A DNA stretch of 64,000 nucleotides from Planococcus maitriensis (GTDB lineage: Bacteria; Bacillota; Bacilli; Bacillales_A; Planococcaceae): assembly GCF_003289925.1 (NCBI RefSeq), contig NZ_QLZQ01000001.1, forward strand, positions 1,054,001 to 1,118,000. The letters run 5' to 3'. The position numbers and the translations under genes were made by a program. Below the pieces are notes generated by a model that did no database searches, was not told the origin of the DNA, and was given only the letters and a program-made list of their open reading frames with translations. Below, piece after piece: positions 37,529 through 47,345 of this stretch. How positions within the stretch are numbered: the stretch's first letter is position 1; every line of letters starts with the position of its first letter.

Positions 37529-38788
37529 ATGGAGACAGTATTAGCGTTCATAATCATTTTCGGCGCATTAGTGTTTTTCCACGAGCTGGGCCATTTCCTG
37601 TTCGCTAAGCGGGCCGGGATCCTCGTTCGTGAATTCGCTATCGGAATGGGCCCCAAGATCTTGGGCATCACACGAGGCGAGACGCTGTATACGGTTAGAT
37701 TGCTTCCGATCGGCGGTTATGTCCGCATGGCGGGCGAAGAGATGGATGCCATCCATCTGCAGGCGGGCCACCGTATCGGGCTGCTGTTGGATGAAAAGGG
37801 ACAGGCAAAGAAAGTCATCCTTAACCAAAAGCATGTTTACCCGGACATTCTGTTTTTGGAAGTGGAACAAGCAGATCTGGAAAAAGAATTATATATCAAA
37901 GGGTATGATGAAGACGAACAGCTGGTGAATATTAAAGTCGCACGCGATGCGGTAGTGGAAGAGAACGGCCGTGAAACGATTTTGGCCCCTTATGACCGCA
38001 CGTTCGACGCGAAAAATTTGCCGAACCGCTTCATGACGATTTTCGCCGGGCCGTTCTTCAACTTTATCCTGGCATTCTTTATCTTCACGGCAATCGGCAT
38101 GATGCAGGGGGTCCCGACTTTCGAGCCGGTCATTTCCGAAGTGACGGAAGACAGCCCTGCTGAACAGGCAGGCATGCAAGACGGCGACCTGGTGACGGAA
38201 ATCGAAGGCCAGCCGATCAGCACATGGGACGAGCTGGTGGAATCGGTGCAAGGAAGTGCAGGAACAGCGCTTGATTTTCAAGTGGAGCGTGATGGCGAGC
38301 CTTTGAACTTTACCATCACGCCTGAACTGTCCGAGCAATCGGCAGAAGAAGTCGGCGTCATCGGCGTCTTGTACCAAAGCCCGGTGGAGAAAGACTTTTT
38401 CGGTTCATTCGCCTATGGCGCCGAACAGACAGTCTTTTGGTTCAAGGAAATATTCCGGTTGCTCGGCATGCTAGTGACAGGCCAATTCACCATCGATGCC
38501 TTATCCGGCCCTGTCGGCATCTACAAAACCACTGAAGAAGTCGCCCAGTACGGCATCTTTACGCTCATGAGCTGGGCTGGCATGCTCAGCATCAACTTAG
38601 GGATCATGAACTTGTTGCCGCTGCCAGCGCTTGACGGCGGACGCCTCATGTTCTTTGTCCTTGAAGCATTGCGAGGCAAGCCGGTCGATAAGCAAAAAGA
38701 AGGGATGGTCCATTTTGTCGGGATCATGCTGTTAATGCTCTTGATGATTGTCGTCACATGGAATGACATTCAGCGATTCTTCTTTTAA
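37529..38788 (+). CDS. rseP: Site-2 intramembrane metalloprotease RseP/RasP
   Basis: This zinc protease cuts membrane proteins such as anti-sigma factors and signal peptide remnants. His18, Glu19 and His22 form the HELGH motif in the first membrane helix. A PDZ domain (about 190-265) follows, and LLPLPALDGGRL lies in a later helix. It has 419 residues. It follows dxr, as in Bacillus (rasP). Confidence 0.95.
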   Translation: METVLAFIIIFGALVFFHELGHFLFAKRAGILVREFAIGMGPKILGITRGETLYTVRLLPIGGYVRMAGEEMDAIHLQAGHRIGLLLDEKGQAKKVILNQKHVYPDILFLEVEQADLEKELYIKGYDEDEQLVNIKVARDAVVEENGRETILAPYDRTFDAKNLPNRFMTIFAGPFFNFILAFFIFTAIGMMQGVPTFEPVISEVTEDSPAEQAGMQDGDLVTEIEGQPISTWDELVESVQGSAGTALDFQVERDGEPLNFTITPELSEQSAEEVGVIGVLYQSPVEKDFFGSFAYGAEQTVFWFKEIFRLLGMLVTGQFTIDALSGPVGIYKTTEEVAQYGIFTLMSWAGMLSINLGIMNLLPLPALDGGRLMFFVLEALRGKPVDKQKEGMVHFVGIMLLMLLMIVVTWNDIQRFFF

Positions 38789-38790
38789 TG

Positions 38791-38825
38791 AGAGAAAGGG
38801 AAGCGTCTAACGCTTTCCTTTCTCT
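38791..38825 (+). terminator. Long 15-bp hairpin between rseP and proS
   Basis: AGAGAAAGGGAAGCG (38791-38805) pairs with CGCTTTCCTTTCTCT (38811-38825) through one G-U pair, with a TCTAA loop. No T-run follows, so it may be a terminator with an atypical tail, an mRNA stabiliser or an RNase III site. Confidence 0.55.
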
Positions 38826-38874
38826 GCTACATAGGGATTTACAAATACAATAACCAGTCGAGGTGTATTCGGAT

Positions 38875-40578
38875 ATGAGACAAACATTAAGCTTTATCCC
38901 GACGTTACGGGAAACTCCAGCTGATGCGGAAGTGAAATCACATCAATTATTGCTGCGGGCAGGATTTATCCGCCAAAATACGAGCGGGATCTATTCATTC
39001 CTTCCGCTCGGCAAACGCGTTCTGCACAAAGTCGAGAAAATCATCCGTGAGGAAATGGAAGCGATCAATAGCGTAGAAGTCTTCATGCCGGCGCTTCAAC
39101 AGGCAGAACTTTGGCAGGAAACAGGGCGCTGGTATTCCTACGGCGACGAATTGATGCGTTTAAAAGACCGCAACGACCGTGAATTCGCTTTGGGGGCAAC
39201 CCATGAGGAGATCATCACGAGCCTGTTGCGCGACGAGATTAAGTCCTATAAGAAATTGCCGCTGACTTTGTATCAAATCCAGTCGAAGTTCCGCGATGAA
39301 AAACGCCCGCGCTTCGGGTTGTTACGCGGACGCGAATTCCTTATGAAAGATGCTTATTCCTTCCACGCGACGCCAGAGAGCCTCGATAAAACCTATGACG
39401 ATATGATGCAGGCCTACAGCAATATCTTCAGCCGCCTCGGCTTGAATTTCCGTGCCGTCATCGCGGACTCGGGAGCGATCGGGGGCAAGGACAACCATGA
39501 ATTCATGGTGCTGTCGGATATCGGGGAAGATACGATTGCGTATTCGGACAGTTCGCCATATGCCGCGAATATTGAAATGGCCGCCGTTCAAATGGACTAT
39601 CCGAAATCCGATGAGCAAGCGCGTCAAGTTGAAAAAGTTTCAACGCCTGATCAGAAGACCATTGCACAAGTGGCGGAGTTCCTCGAGACGAAGCCGGAAA
39701 ACTGCATCAAGACGCTTGTGTTCAAAGCGGATGATGAGCTGATTGTAGTATTGTCGCGCGGCGACCATGAAGTGAATGACGTTAAAGTCAAGCATATTTC
39801 AGGTGCTAAGCTGATCGATATGGCGACGCCTGAAGATGTGCGTGAACTGTTGTCCTGCGATATCGGCTCAATCGGGCCAGTGAACTTACCTGCAGGCGTA
39901 CGCGTATTTGCGGACAATGCTGTTAAATCGATCGTCAACGGCGTCACAGGCGCTAATGAAGACGGTGTCCATTTCAAAAATGTTACACCTGATGAAGATT
40001 TCACGGTAGAAGCATATGGAGATCTGCGTTTCATAAAAGAAGGCGATCCATCGCCTGATGGAAACGGCACGATCCAATTCGCTAAAGGAATCGAAGTCGG
40101 CCATATCTTTAAACTCGGCACGACTTACAGTGAGCCGATGAAAGCGACTTTCCTCAATGACCAAGGCAAAGCGATGCCTTATATCATGGGATGCTACGGA
40201 ATTGGCGTATCGCGCATTGTCGCGGCTGTCGCTGAGCAGTTCCAGGACGATTCCGGGTTCACGTGGCCGAATGCCGTCGCGCCATATGGAATCCACGTTG
40301 TGCCGGTCAATGTCAAAGATGACGTACAGCGTGAAGCCGGGGAAGAGATTTATGTGCAATTGAAAGCACACGGCTTCGAAGTGCTGCTCGATGACCGGAA
40401 AGAGCGTGCCGGCGTGAAATTCACCGATGCCGACTTGATCGGCCTGCCGATCCGCATCACTGTCGGCAAACGTGCCGCAGAAGGGATCCTGGAAGTGAAA
40501 ATCCGCCAAACCAACGAAACGGTCGAATGGCATAAAGATGAAGTGCTTGAGAAGGTACGCGAATTCTTTAAGAAATGA
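38875..40578 (+). CDS. proS: Prolyl-tRNA synthetase
   Basis: ProS charges tRNA-Pro. It is a bacterial-type class II enzyme with an inserted editing domain (about 225-390) between motifs 2 and 3. [20 protein letters not shown] is the usual N-terminus. ATG 38875 is chosen because GAGGTG at 38860-38865 is the ribosome-binding site and overlaps the earlier in-frame GTG. It has 567 residues. A terminator separates it from polC. Confidence 0.96.
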   Translation: MRQTLSFIPTLRETPADAEVKSHQLLLRAGFIRQNTSGIYSFLPLGKRVLHKVEKIIREEMEAINSVEVFMPALQQAELWQETGRWYSYGDELMRLKDRNDREFALGATHEEIITSLLRDEIKSYKKLPLTLYQIQSKFRDEKRPRFGLLRGREFLMKDAYSFHATPESLDKTYDDMMQAYSNIFSRLGLNFRAVIADSGAIGGKDNHEFMVLSDIGEDTIAYSDSSPYAANIEMAAVQMDYPKSDEQARQVEKVSTPDQKTIAQVAEFLETKPENCIKTLVFKADDELIVVLSRGDHEVNDVKVKHISGAKLIDMATPEDVRELLSCDIGSIGPVNLPAGVRVFADNAVKSIVNGVTGANEDGVHFKNVTPDEDFTVEAYGDLRFIKEGDPSPDGNGTIQFAKGIEVGHIFKLGTTYSEPMKATFLNDQGKAMPYIMGCYGIGVSRIVAAVAEQFQDDSGFTWPNAVAPYGIHVVPVNVKDDVQREAGEEIYVQLKAHGFEVLLDDRKERAGVKFTDADLIGLPIRITVGKRAAEGILEVKIRQTNETVEWHKDEVLEKVREFFKK

Positions 40579-40597
40579 ATAATAATCTGATATGATA

Positions 40598-40634
40598 AAA
40601 GGAAAGTACAAACGTACTTTCCTTTCTTTTTCTG
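40598..40634 (+). terminator. Intrinsic terminator after proS
   Basis: AAAGGAAAGTAC (40598-40609) and GTACTTTCCTTT (40614-40625) form a perfect 12-bp stem with an AAAC loop, followed by CTTTTTCT. Confidence 0.85.
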
Positions 40635-40658
40635 AAATAAATGGCGAAGGGGATAATC

Positions 40659-43600
40659 ATGATAAATGAGCAAGACGCCAAAATGAGATTTAAATTGCTG
40701 CTGCAGCATCTGGAGTTAACCGATGATGTACATATGCCGTATTTCGAAGACGCGGAATTGACGCGCATGACCGTCCATAAAAAAGACCGGGCATGGCGCT
40801 TTATCGTCAAGCTCAAGCAAGTGCTGCCGCTTGAACTATTCGTTATTTTCCGCGAGCGGCTGCAAGCCAAGTTTTCATCGATTGCGAGCGTTCAAGTATA
40901 TATCGAAACACCTGCACAGCAAGCCGACGGTGAACAAGTCGCCGCATATTGGCGGCATGTTGTCGACGAACTGGCAGATATGGCGCCGCCTTTACGCGAG
41001 CGCCTGCTGGCTCAAGCGCCGGTGTGGAACGGCAATAAACTGATTGTCGATTGCTGCCATGAACATGAAATGATGGCGTTGAAGTCGAAATACACTGAGA
41101 AGCTGGGCCAGGTTTTCCAGCAATTCGGTTTTCCGGCATTTTCAATCGATTTTCAATTATCGGCTGAAGACCAGCAGGAAGCACGCGCCGCGTTCATGGA
41201 ACAACGCAAAGCCGAAGAAGAAGCGCTGGCGAAACGGGCGGTCGCGGACATGAAAAAACGCGAAACCGAGCGTAAGGAAAACGGCGCTCCATCCGGTCCA
41301 TTCCAGATGGGCGCCGCCATCAAGCCGGATGAACAAATTGTCGAAATCCGTTCGATTGTCGATGAAGAGCGCCGCGTGACCATCGAAGGCTTCGTCTTCG
41401 ATGTCGAAGTGCGCGAATTGCGCAGCGGCCGTTCGCTATTGACCGTCAAGATGACCGATTATACCGATTCGATCCTTGTCAAAATGTTCTCGCGTGACAA
41501 AGAAGACGCAGAGTTGATGGCGCAAGCGAAAAAAGGCATGTGGCTGAGAGCGAGAGGCTCGATCCAAACCGATACATTCGTCAGGGATCTGGTCATGATG
41601 TCGAATGACATGGTCGAAATCAACCCAACTGTACGCAAGGACACCGCTGAAGTGAAACGGGCGGAATTGCACCTGCATTCGCCGATGAGCCAGATGGACG
41701 CGGTGTCGTCCATCGAATCATTGGTCGCCCAAGCGGCGAAATGGGGCCATCCGGCAATCGCGGTCACGGACCATGCCGGTGTCCAGGCATTCCCGGATGC
41801 CTATGCCGCGAGCCAAAAACACGGCATCAAAGCAATCTTCGGATTGGAAGCGAACTTGGTCGATGACGGCGTGCCGATTGCCTACGAGGAACGCCATGCG
41901 CTTCTCGAGGAAGAAACGTTCGTCGTCTTTGACTTGGAGACGACTGGCCTATCCGCTGTCTACGACACCATCATCGAATTGGCAGCGGTCAAGATCAAGG
42001 GCGGGAACATTATCGATAAATTCGAGCGTTTTGCTAATCCGCATCACCCGCTGTCAGCAACGACCATCGACTTGACCGGCATCACCGATGACATGGTCCG
42101 AAACGCGCCGGAAGTCGAAGAAGTGATCCGTGAATACCATGAATGGGCCGGTGACCATATCATGGTCGCTCATAATGCTTCATTCGATATGGGCTTTTTG
42201 TATGTCGCCTACAAGAAATACGGAATCGATAAAACGCATGCCACGATCGACACATTGGAACTGGCCCGCATGCTCCATCCGGAAATGAAAAACCACCGTT
42301 TGAATACGCTGGCGAAAAAATTCAATATCGAACTGACGCAGCATCACCGTGCGATCTACGATACGGAAGCGACGGCTTACCTATTGACGCATCTTCTGAA
42401 AGAAGCGGACGATAAAGGGATCCTCTACCATGATCAATTGAACGATTACGTCGGCACGGGAGATTCCTATAAGCGCTCACGGCCGACACATTGCACCTTG
42501 CTGGCAAAAGACCAGGAAGGCCTGAAAAACCTGTTCAAGCTCGTGTCAGCATCCCATATCAATTATTTCTACCGCGTCCCGCGCATCCCGCGCTCGCTTC
42601 TACAGCGGCACCGGAAAGGGCTCCTCGTCGGATCGGGCTGCGATAAAGGCGAAGTATTTGAAGCCGTCATGCAGAAATCGATGGAAGAAGTGGAGCGCAC
42701 GGCACAGTTCTATGATTATTTGGAAGTGCATCCGAAAGAAGTCTACCAGCCCTTGATCGACCGCGAACTGATCCGCGACGAATGGAATCTCGAAGACATC
42801 ATCCGCAAGCTCGTCAAAGTGGGGCGCAAGCTCGATAAGCCGCTGGTCGCGACCGGGAACGTCCATTACTTGGATGAAACGGATGCCATCTTCCGCCAGG
42901 TGCTGATCGGTTCCCAGGGCGGGGCGAACCCGCTGAACCGTTCGACATTGCCGAAAGTGCATTTCCGGACGACCGATGAAATGCTCGATGCCTTCGATTT
43001 TCTCGGGGAAGAGACGGCACGTGAGATTGTCGTCAATAACTCCCGCAAGATTGCGGAGATGATCGATGTTGTCAAACCGATCAAAGATGAATTGTATACA
43101 CCGAAAATCGAAGGCGCGGATGAGGAAGTGCGCGAACTCAGCTATACGATGGCCCGTTCGATTTACGGAGATGACTTGCCGGAAATCGTTGAAGCGCGCA
43201 TCGAGAAGGAATTGAAGTCGATTATTGGCCACGGTTTTGCGGTCATCTATTTGATATCGCATAAGCTGGTGAAAAAATCCCTGGACGATGGCTATCTCGT
43301 CGGTTCCCGCGGGTCCGTCGGGTCTTCCCTTGTCGCGACGCTGACGGAGATTACGGAAGTCAACCCGCTTCCGCCGCATTATGTATGCCGGAAATGCAAG
43401 AAATCTGAGTTCTTCGATGACGGCTCTGTCGGTTCCGGTTTTGACCTGAAAGATAAGGATTGCCCGGACTGCGGAATCCCTTACAAGAAAGACGGGCAGG
43501 ATATCCCGTTTGAAACTTTCCTCGGATTTAAAGGGGACAAGGTTCCCGATATCGATTTGAACTTCAGTGGTGAATATCAGCCGCAAGCGCATAATTATAC

Positions 43601-44966
43601 GAAAGTGCTGTTCGGCGAAGATAATGTCTTCCGGGCGGGCACGATCGGGACCGTAGCCGAGAAAACGGCGTATGGCTATGTCCGCGGATACGCCAATGAC
43701 CGCGATATGACCATGCGCGGCGCAGAAATCGACCGTTTGGTGCAGGGCTGTTCCGGCGTCAAGCGCAGCACAGGCCAGCACCCGGGCGGTATCATCGTAG
43801 TGCCCGATTATATGGATATCTATGATTTCTCGCCGATCCAATTTCCGGCGGACGCACAGGATTCTGAATGGAAGACGACTCATTTCGACTTTCACTCGAT
43901 CCACGACAATTTATTGAAACTCGATATCCTCGGGCACGATGACCCGACCGTCATCCGCATGCTGCAGGATCTATCGGGCATCGACCCGAAGACGATCCCG
44001 ACGGATGACCCGGAAGTGATGAAGATTTTTGCAGGCCCGGAATCGCTCGGCGTCACGAAAGAACAGATCGGCTGCAAAACCGGAACGCTCGGCATCCCCG
44101 AGTTCGGGACGCGCTTCGTCCGCCAGATGCTAGAGGATACGAAGCCGACGACGTTCTCGGAACTCGTCCAGATTTCGGGATTGTCCCACGGCACGGACGT
44201 CTGGCTCGGCAATGCCCAGGAATTGATCCACAACGGCACATGCCAGCTGTCAGACGTCATCGGCTGCCGGGATGACATCATGGTCTACTTGATCTATCAG
44301 GGCCTTGAGTCGTCCTTGGCGTTCAAGATCATGGAATCGGTACGGAAAGGGAAAGGCTTGACGCCGGAGATGGAAGCGGCGATGAAAGAGAAAGCCGTCC
44401 CGAACTGGTACATCGAATCATGCAAGAAGATCAAGTACATGTTCCCGAAAGCGCACGCCGCCGCGTACGTGTTGATGGCGGTCCGCATCGCTTATTTCAA
44501 GGTTCATTTCCCGGTTCTCTACTACGCCGCGTACTTCACGGTGCGGGCGGAAGATTTCGATGTCAACGCCATGGCGAAAGGATCGCAGTCGATCCGTGCC
44601 AAGGTGGATGAAATCAATTCAAAAGGGTTGGAAGCTTCGACGAAAGAAAAGAACTTGCTGACGGTCATGGAGCTGGCGCTTGAAATGGTCGAGCGCGGCT
44701 ATTCATTCCAGAAAGTCGATTTGTATAAATCGTCTGCGGATGAATTCCTGATCGAAGGCAATACGCTGATCCCTCCGTTCAATGCCATTCCGGGACTCGG
44801 TACGAACGCCGCGAAATCGATTGTCGCCGCCAGAGCGGAAGGCGAATTCCTGTCGAAGGAAGATTTGCAGCAGCGCGGCCGCGTTTCAAAAACGATCATC
44901 GAGTACATGGATGACCACGGCTGCCTTGAAGGGATGCCGGACGCCAATCAGCTGTCCTTGTTCTAG
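40659..44966 (+). CDS. polC: DNA polymerase III alpha subunit, PolC type
   Basis: PolC is the main replicative polymerase of low-GC Gram-positives, with built-in proofreading. In order it shows an N-terminal and OB region, a PHP part starting at HLHSPMSQ (about 337), the inserted DEDD exonuclease (VVFDLETTG, about 420), a zinc site (CRKCKK ... CPDCG), the palm ([12 protein letters not shown]) and a helix-hairpin-helix C-terminus ending NQLSLF. ATG 40659 follows AAGGGG and gives 1435 residues, close to B. subtilis PolC. Confidence 0.97.
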   Translation: MINEQDAKMRFKLLLQHLELTDDVHMPYFEDAELTRMTVHKKDRAWRFIVKLKQVLPLELFVIFRERLQAKFSSIASVQVYIETPAQQADGEQVAAYWRHVVDELADMAPPLRERLLAQAPVWNGNKLIVDCCHEHEMMALKSKYTEKLGQVFQQFGFPAFSIDFQLSAEDQQEARAAFMEQRKAEEEALAKRAVADMKKRETERKENGAPSGPFQMGAAIKPDEQIVEIRSIVDEERRVTIEGFVFDVEVRELRSGRSLLTVKMTDYTDSILVKMFSRDKEDAELMAQAKKGMWLRARGSIQTDTFVRDLVMMSNDMVEINPTVRKDTAEVKRAELHLHSPMSQMDAVSSIESLVAQAAKWGHPAIAVTDHAGVQAFPDAYAASQKHGIKAIFGLEANLVDDGVPIAYEERHALLEEETFVVFDLETTGLSAVYDTIIELAAVKIKGGNIIDKFERFANPHHPLSATTIDLTGITDDMVRNAPEVEEVIREYHEWAGDHIMVAHNASFDMGFLYVAYKKYGIDKTHATIDTLELARMLHPEMKNHRLNTLAKKFNIELTQHHRAIYDTEATAYLLTHLLKEADDKGILYHDQLNDYVGTGDSYKRSRPTHCTLLAKDQEGLKNLFKLVSASHINYFYRVPRIPRSLLQRHRKGLLVGSGCDKGEVFEAVMQKSMEEVERTAQFYDYLEVHPKEVYQPLIDRELIRDEWNLEDIIRKLVKVGRKLDKPLVATGNVHYLDETDAIFRQVLIGSQGGANPLNRSTLPKVHFRTTDEMLDAFDFLGEETAREIVVNNSRKIAEMIDVVKPIKDELYTPKIEGADEEVRELSYTMARSIYGDDLPEIVEARIEKELKSIIGHGFAVIYLISHKLVKKSLDDGYLVGSRGSVGSSLVATLTEITEVNPLPPHYVCRKCKKSEFFDDGSVGSGFDLKDKDCPDCGIPYKKDGQDIPFETFLGFKGDKVPDIDLNFSGEYQPQAHNYTKVLFGEDNVFRAGTIGTVAEKTAYGYVRGYANDRDMTMRGAEIDRLVQGCSGVKRSTGQHPGGIIVVPDYMDIYDFSPIQFPADAQDSEWKTTHFDFHSIHDNLLKLDILGHDDPTVIRMLQDLSGIDPKTIPTDDPEVMKIFAGPESLGVTKEQIGCKTGTLGIPEFGTRFVRQMLEDTKPTTFSELVQISGLSHGTDVWLGNAQELIHNGTCQLSDVIGCRDDIMVYLIYQGLESSLAFKIMESVRKGKGLTPEMEAAMKEKAVPNWYIESCKKIKYMFPKAHAAAYVLMAVRIAYFKVHFPVLYYAAYFTVRAEDFDVNAMAKGSQSIRAKVDEINSKGLEASTKEKNLLTVMELALEMVERGYSFQKVDLYKSSADEFLIEGNTLIPPFNAIPGLGTNAAKSIVAARAEGEFLSKEDLQQRGRVSKTIIEYMDDHGCLEGMPDANQLSLF

Positions 44967-44970
44967 TCAG

Positions 44971-44999
44971 TTGCGCGGCTCCGCCAAGCGTGGTATTAT
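44971..44999 (+). promoter_or_regulatory. Sigma-A promoter of the rimP-nusA-infB operon
   Basis: TTGCGC (44971-44976) and TATTAT (44994-44999) have 17-bp spacing, immediately after the polC stop. Transcription would start near 45006. Confidence 0.55.
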
Positions 45000-45031
45000 T
45001 GTAATAACATTTACTGATAGCTCTGTCGCAG

Positions 45032-45055
45032 AAGAGTGGGTTCTCCCGCTCTTTT
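45032..45055 (+). terminator. Leader terminator/attenuator of the nusA operon
   Basis: AAGAGTGGG (45032-45040) pairs with CCCGCTCTT (45045-45053), including one U-G pair, around TTCT. The T-tract is short and interrupted (CTTTTCTG). It lies downstream of the operon promoter and before rimP, so it can act on the operon itself. In B. subtilis NusA is known to autoregulate through a NusA-dependent terminator in this leader. Confidence 0.6.
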
Positions 45056-45092
45056 CTGTTTGTTATGGCATATTATTGGCAGGAGGCATTTT

Positions 45093-45572
45093 ATGAGCAA
45101 AATTACAGATCAAATTGAAGCAATGGCACAACCGATCATCGATGAGCTGGAACTTGAACTGGTCGATGTCGAGTTCGTGAAGGAAGGCAAGAACTGGTTC
45201 TTGCGCGTCTATGTGGACAATCCACAGGAGCCGATCGACATCGACCAATGCGCGATCGTCAGCGAACGCTTGAGCGAAGAGCTCGACGCAACCGATCCGA
45301 TCGAGCAGAACTATTTCCTGGAAGTATCTTCACCCGGGGCGGAGCGTCCCTTGAAGAAAGAAAAGGATTTCGAAAAAGCTTTGGAGAAATTCATCTACAT
45401 CAAAACGTATGAGCCGATTGAAGACGCTAAGGAATTCGAGGGTTACTTGAAGTCATATGATGAAGAACAAGTGGAGATCGAGATCAAGATCAAGACCCGC
45501 AGAAAAACCATCAGCATCCCGAGAAAGAAAATTGCCTTGATCCGTCTGGCGATCGATTTTTCTGCAAGCTGA
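45093..45572 (+). CDS. rimP: Ribosome maturation factor RimP
   Basis: RimP is needed for 30S maturation. The 159-residue protein has the conserved ELVDVEFVKEGKNWFLRVYVD and EVSSPGAERPLKK. ATG 45093 follows AGGAGG at a good distance, so longer in-frame starts reaching 45036 inside the leader are rejected. It is the first gene of the nusA operon. Confidence 0.95.
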   Translation: MSKITDQIEAMAQPIIDELELELVDVEFVKEGKNWFLRVYVDNPQEPIDIDQCAIVSERLSEELDATDPIEQNYFLEVSSPGAERPLKKEKDFEKALEKFIYIKTYEPIEDAKEFEGYLKSYDEEQVEIEIKIKTRRKTISIPRKKIALIRLAIDFSAS

Positions 45573-45597
45573 ATAGAAGAATTTAGGAGTGAAAAAC

Positions 45598-46725
45598 ATG
45601 AGCAGTGAGCTATTGGATGCTTTAGAAGTGTTGGAGAAACAAAAAGGAATATCACGCGATGTGTTGATCGAAGCGATCGAAGCAGCGCTTGTCACCGCCT
45701 ATAAGCGCAATTTCAACCAAGCGCAAAACGTCCGTGTCGACTTGAACCTCGATACCGGCACGATGCTTGTCTATTCCCGCAAGGATGTAGTTGAGGAAGT
45801 CGAAGACGACCGCCTGCAAATCTCATTGGAAGATGCACGTGCGCTCAACCCGGTTTATGAAATCGGCGATATTGTGGAAGAGGAAGTTACACCGCGCAAT
45901 TTCGGGCGCATCGCTGCGCAAACGGCAAAACAAGTCGTGACGCAGCGCGTGCGTGAAGCAGAGCGTGGCTTGATCTTTGAAGAATATGTCGACCGTGCGG
46001 ACGATATCGTCAACGGCATCGTGGAACGCATGGATGCCCGCAATCTCTACGTCGGATTGGGCAAAGTCGAAGCGGTCTTGCCGCAGACGGAACAAATGCC
46101 GAACGAAAGCTACCAGCCGCATGACCGCATCAAGGTCTATATCACTAAGGTCGAGCGTACGACGCGCGGCCCGCAAGTGTTCGTTTCACGCACACATCCA
46201 GGGCTTCTGCGCCGTCTGTTCGAGAACGAAGTGCCGGAAATCTATGACGGCATCGTCGAAATCAAATCGATCGCGCGTGAAGCGGGAGACCGTTCGAAAA
46301 TCTCGGTGCATGCGAACGATGAAGAAGTGGATCCGGTCGGTTCATGTGTCGGTTCACGCGGCGGACGCGTGCAAACCATCGTCAATGAGCTTGGCGGGGA
46401 GAAAATCGACATCGTGGAATGGTCGGAAGACCCGGTCGTATTCGTAGCGAACGCCCTTAGCCCATCCAAAGTATTGGATGTGCAAGTAAGTGAAGACGAT
46501 AAATCGACGACAGTCGTCGTACCGGATTACCAATTGTCGCTTGCAATCGGCAAACGTGGACAAAACGCGCGTTTGGCGGCGAAATTGACAGGCTGGAAAA
46601 TCGATATCAAGAGTGAAACGGATGCCCGTGAACTTGGGATCTACCCGTCTGCAGAGTCAGCATCTGTTGCATCAGAAACAGATGAAGATGCGGATGGCTT
46701 TGATTTTTACGACGAAGAAGAATAA
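45598..46725 (+). CDS. nusA: Transcription termination/antitermination factor NusA
   Basis: NusA binds RNA polymerase and stimulates pausing and intrinsic termination. The domains in order are the N-terminal polymerase-binding region ([17 protein letters not shown]), S1 (about 135-200), KH1 with [12 protein letters not shown], and KH2 with [13 protein letters not shown]. It is the short form without C-terminal acidic repeats (375 residues). ATG 45598 follows TTAGGAG; a GTG at 45589 overlaps that site. Confidence 0.97.
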   Translation: MSSELLDALEVLEKQKGISRDVLIEAIEAALVTAYKRNFNQAQNVRVDLNLDTGTMLVYSRKDVVEEVEDDRLQISLEDARALNPVYEIGDIVEEEVTPRNFGRIAAQTAKQVVTQRVREAERGLIFEEYVDRADDIVNGIVERMDARNLYVGLGKVEAVLPQTEQMPNESYQPHDRIKVYITKVERTTRGPQVFVSRTHPGLLRRLFENEVPEIYDGIVEIKSIAREAGDRSKISVHANDEEVDPVGSCVGSRGGRVQTIVNELGGEKIDIVEWSEDPVVFVANALSPSKVLDVQVSEDDKSTTVVVPDYQLSLAIGKRGQNARLAAKLTGWKIDIKSETDARELGIYPSAESASVASETDEDADGFDFYDEEE

Positions 46726-46744
46726 GCTGAGAAGGTGATATCCG

Positions 46745-47026
46745 TTGGCTATGCAAAAGAAAATTCCGTTAAGAAAATGTGTCGCGACCGGTGAAATGCA
46801 TCCGAAAAAGGAAATGATCCGCGTGGTACGCTCCAAAGAAGGAGAAGTATTCGTCGATCTTACCGGCAAGAAGTCAGGGAGAGGCGCGTATGTTTCCAAA
46901 TCGGAAGATGCCATCGAACTGGCACGTAAAAAGAAGGTTTTGGACAAGCAGCTTGAAGTGAAAGTTCCAGGCGAAATCTATGAGGAGCTCGTCCATGCCG
47001 TACGCAGAGAGCAGCTGAAATCATGA
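46745..47026 (+). CDS. rnpM: RnpM (YlxR), RNA-binding modulator of RNase P
   Basis: The protein has 93 residues with the YlxR signature PLRKCVATGEMHPKKEMIRVVR and GRGAYVSK. The family binds RNA and has been reported to modulate RNase P. The TTG at 46745 lies about 5 nt after AAGGTGAT, but an ATG at 46751 is a possible alternative. The end overlaps ylxQ by 4 bp. Confidence 0.9.
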   Translation: MAMQKKIPLRKCVATGEMHPKKEMIRVVRSKEGEVFVDLTGKKSGRGAYVSKSEDAIELARKKKVLDKQLEVKVPGEIYEELVHAVRREQLKS

Positions 47027-47331
47027 ATAAAGAAAAGATCCTGCAGTTTTTGGGGCTTGCCACGCGCGCGCGCAAGCTGGTGACCGGTGAAGAACTGGTC
47101 ATCAGCGAAGTGCGGCGCGGCAATGCAAAATTGGTCATTGTGGCTGAGGATGCGTCCGAAAACACGAGAAAAAAACTGCATGATAAATGCAATTCCTATA
47201 ACGTCCCAGTCCGCATAGGCGCTAGCCGCTATGAGATCGGGCATGCAATAGGAAAAGAAGCGCGCGTCGTCCTGGCGGTTACCGATACCGGTTTTGCCAA
47301 GAAAATGACGAGCTTGTTTGATGAAAACTAA
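47023..47331 (+). CDS. ylxQ: L7Ae-family K-turn RNA-binding protein YlxQ
   Basis: This 102-residue protein has the L7Ae/L30e fold ([24 protein letters not shown] and LVIVAEDAS). The family binds kink-turn RNA; the cellular target in Bacillales is not firmly established. It starts in an ATGA overlap with rnpM and lies 14 bp before infB. Confidence 0.92.
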   Translation: MNKEKILQFLGLATRARKLVTGEELVISEVRRGNAKLVIVAEDASENTRKKLHDKCNSYNVPVRIGASRYEIGHAIGKEARVVLAVTDTGFAKKMTSLFDEN

Positions 47332-47345
47332 CCGGGGGTGAGCAG

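Noticed and set aside
42600..43904. Antisense open frame of 434 codons within polC
   Set aside because: The polC strand has unmistakable polymerase motifs. Long antisense frames arise from its codon bias (few stop codons in the opposite phase). Similar long shadows lie opposite topA, ffh and smc.
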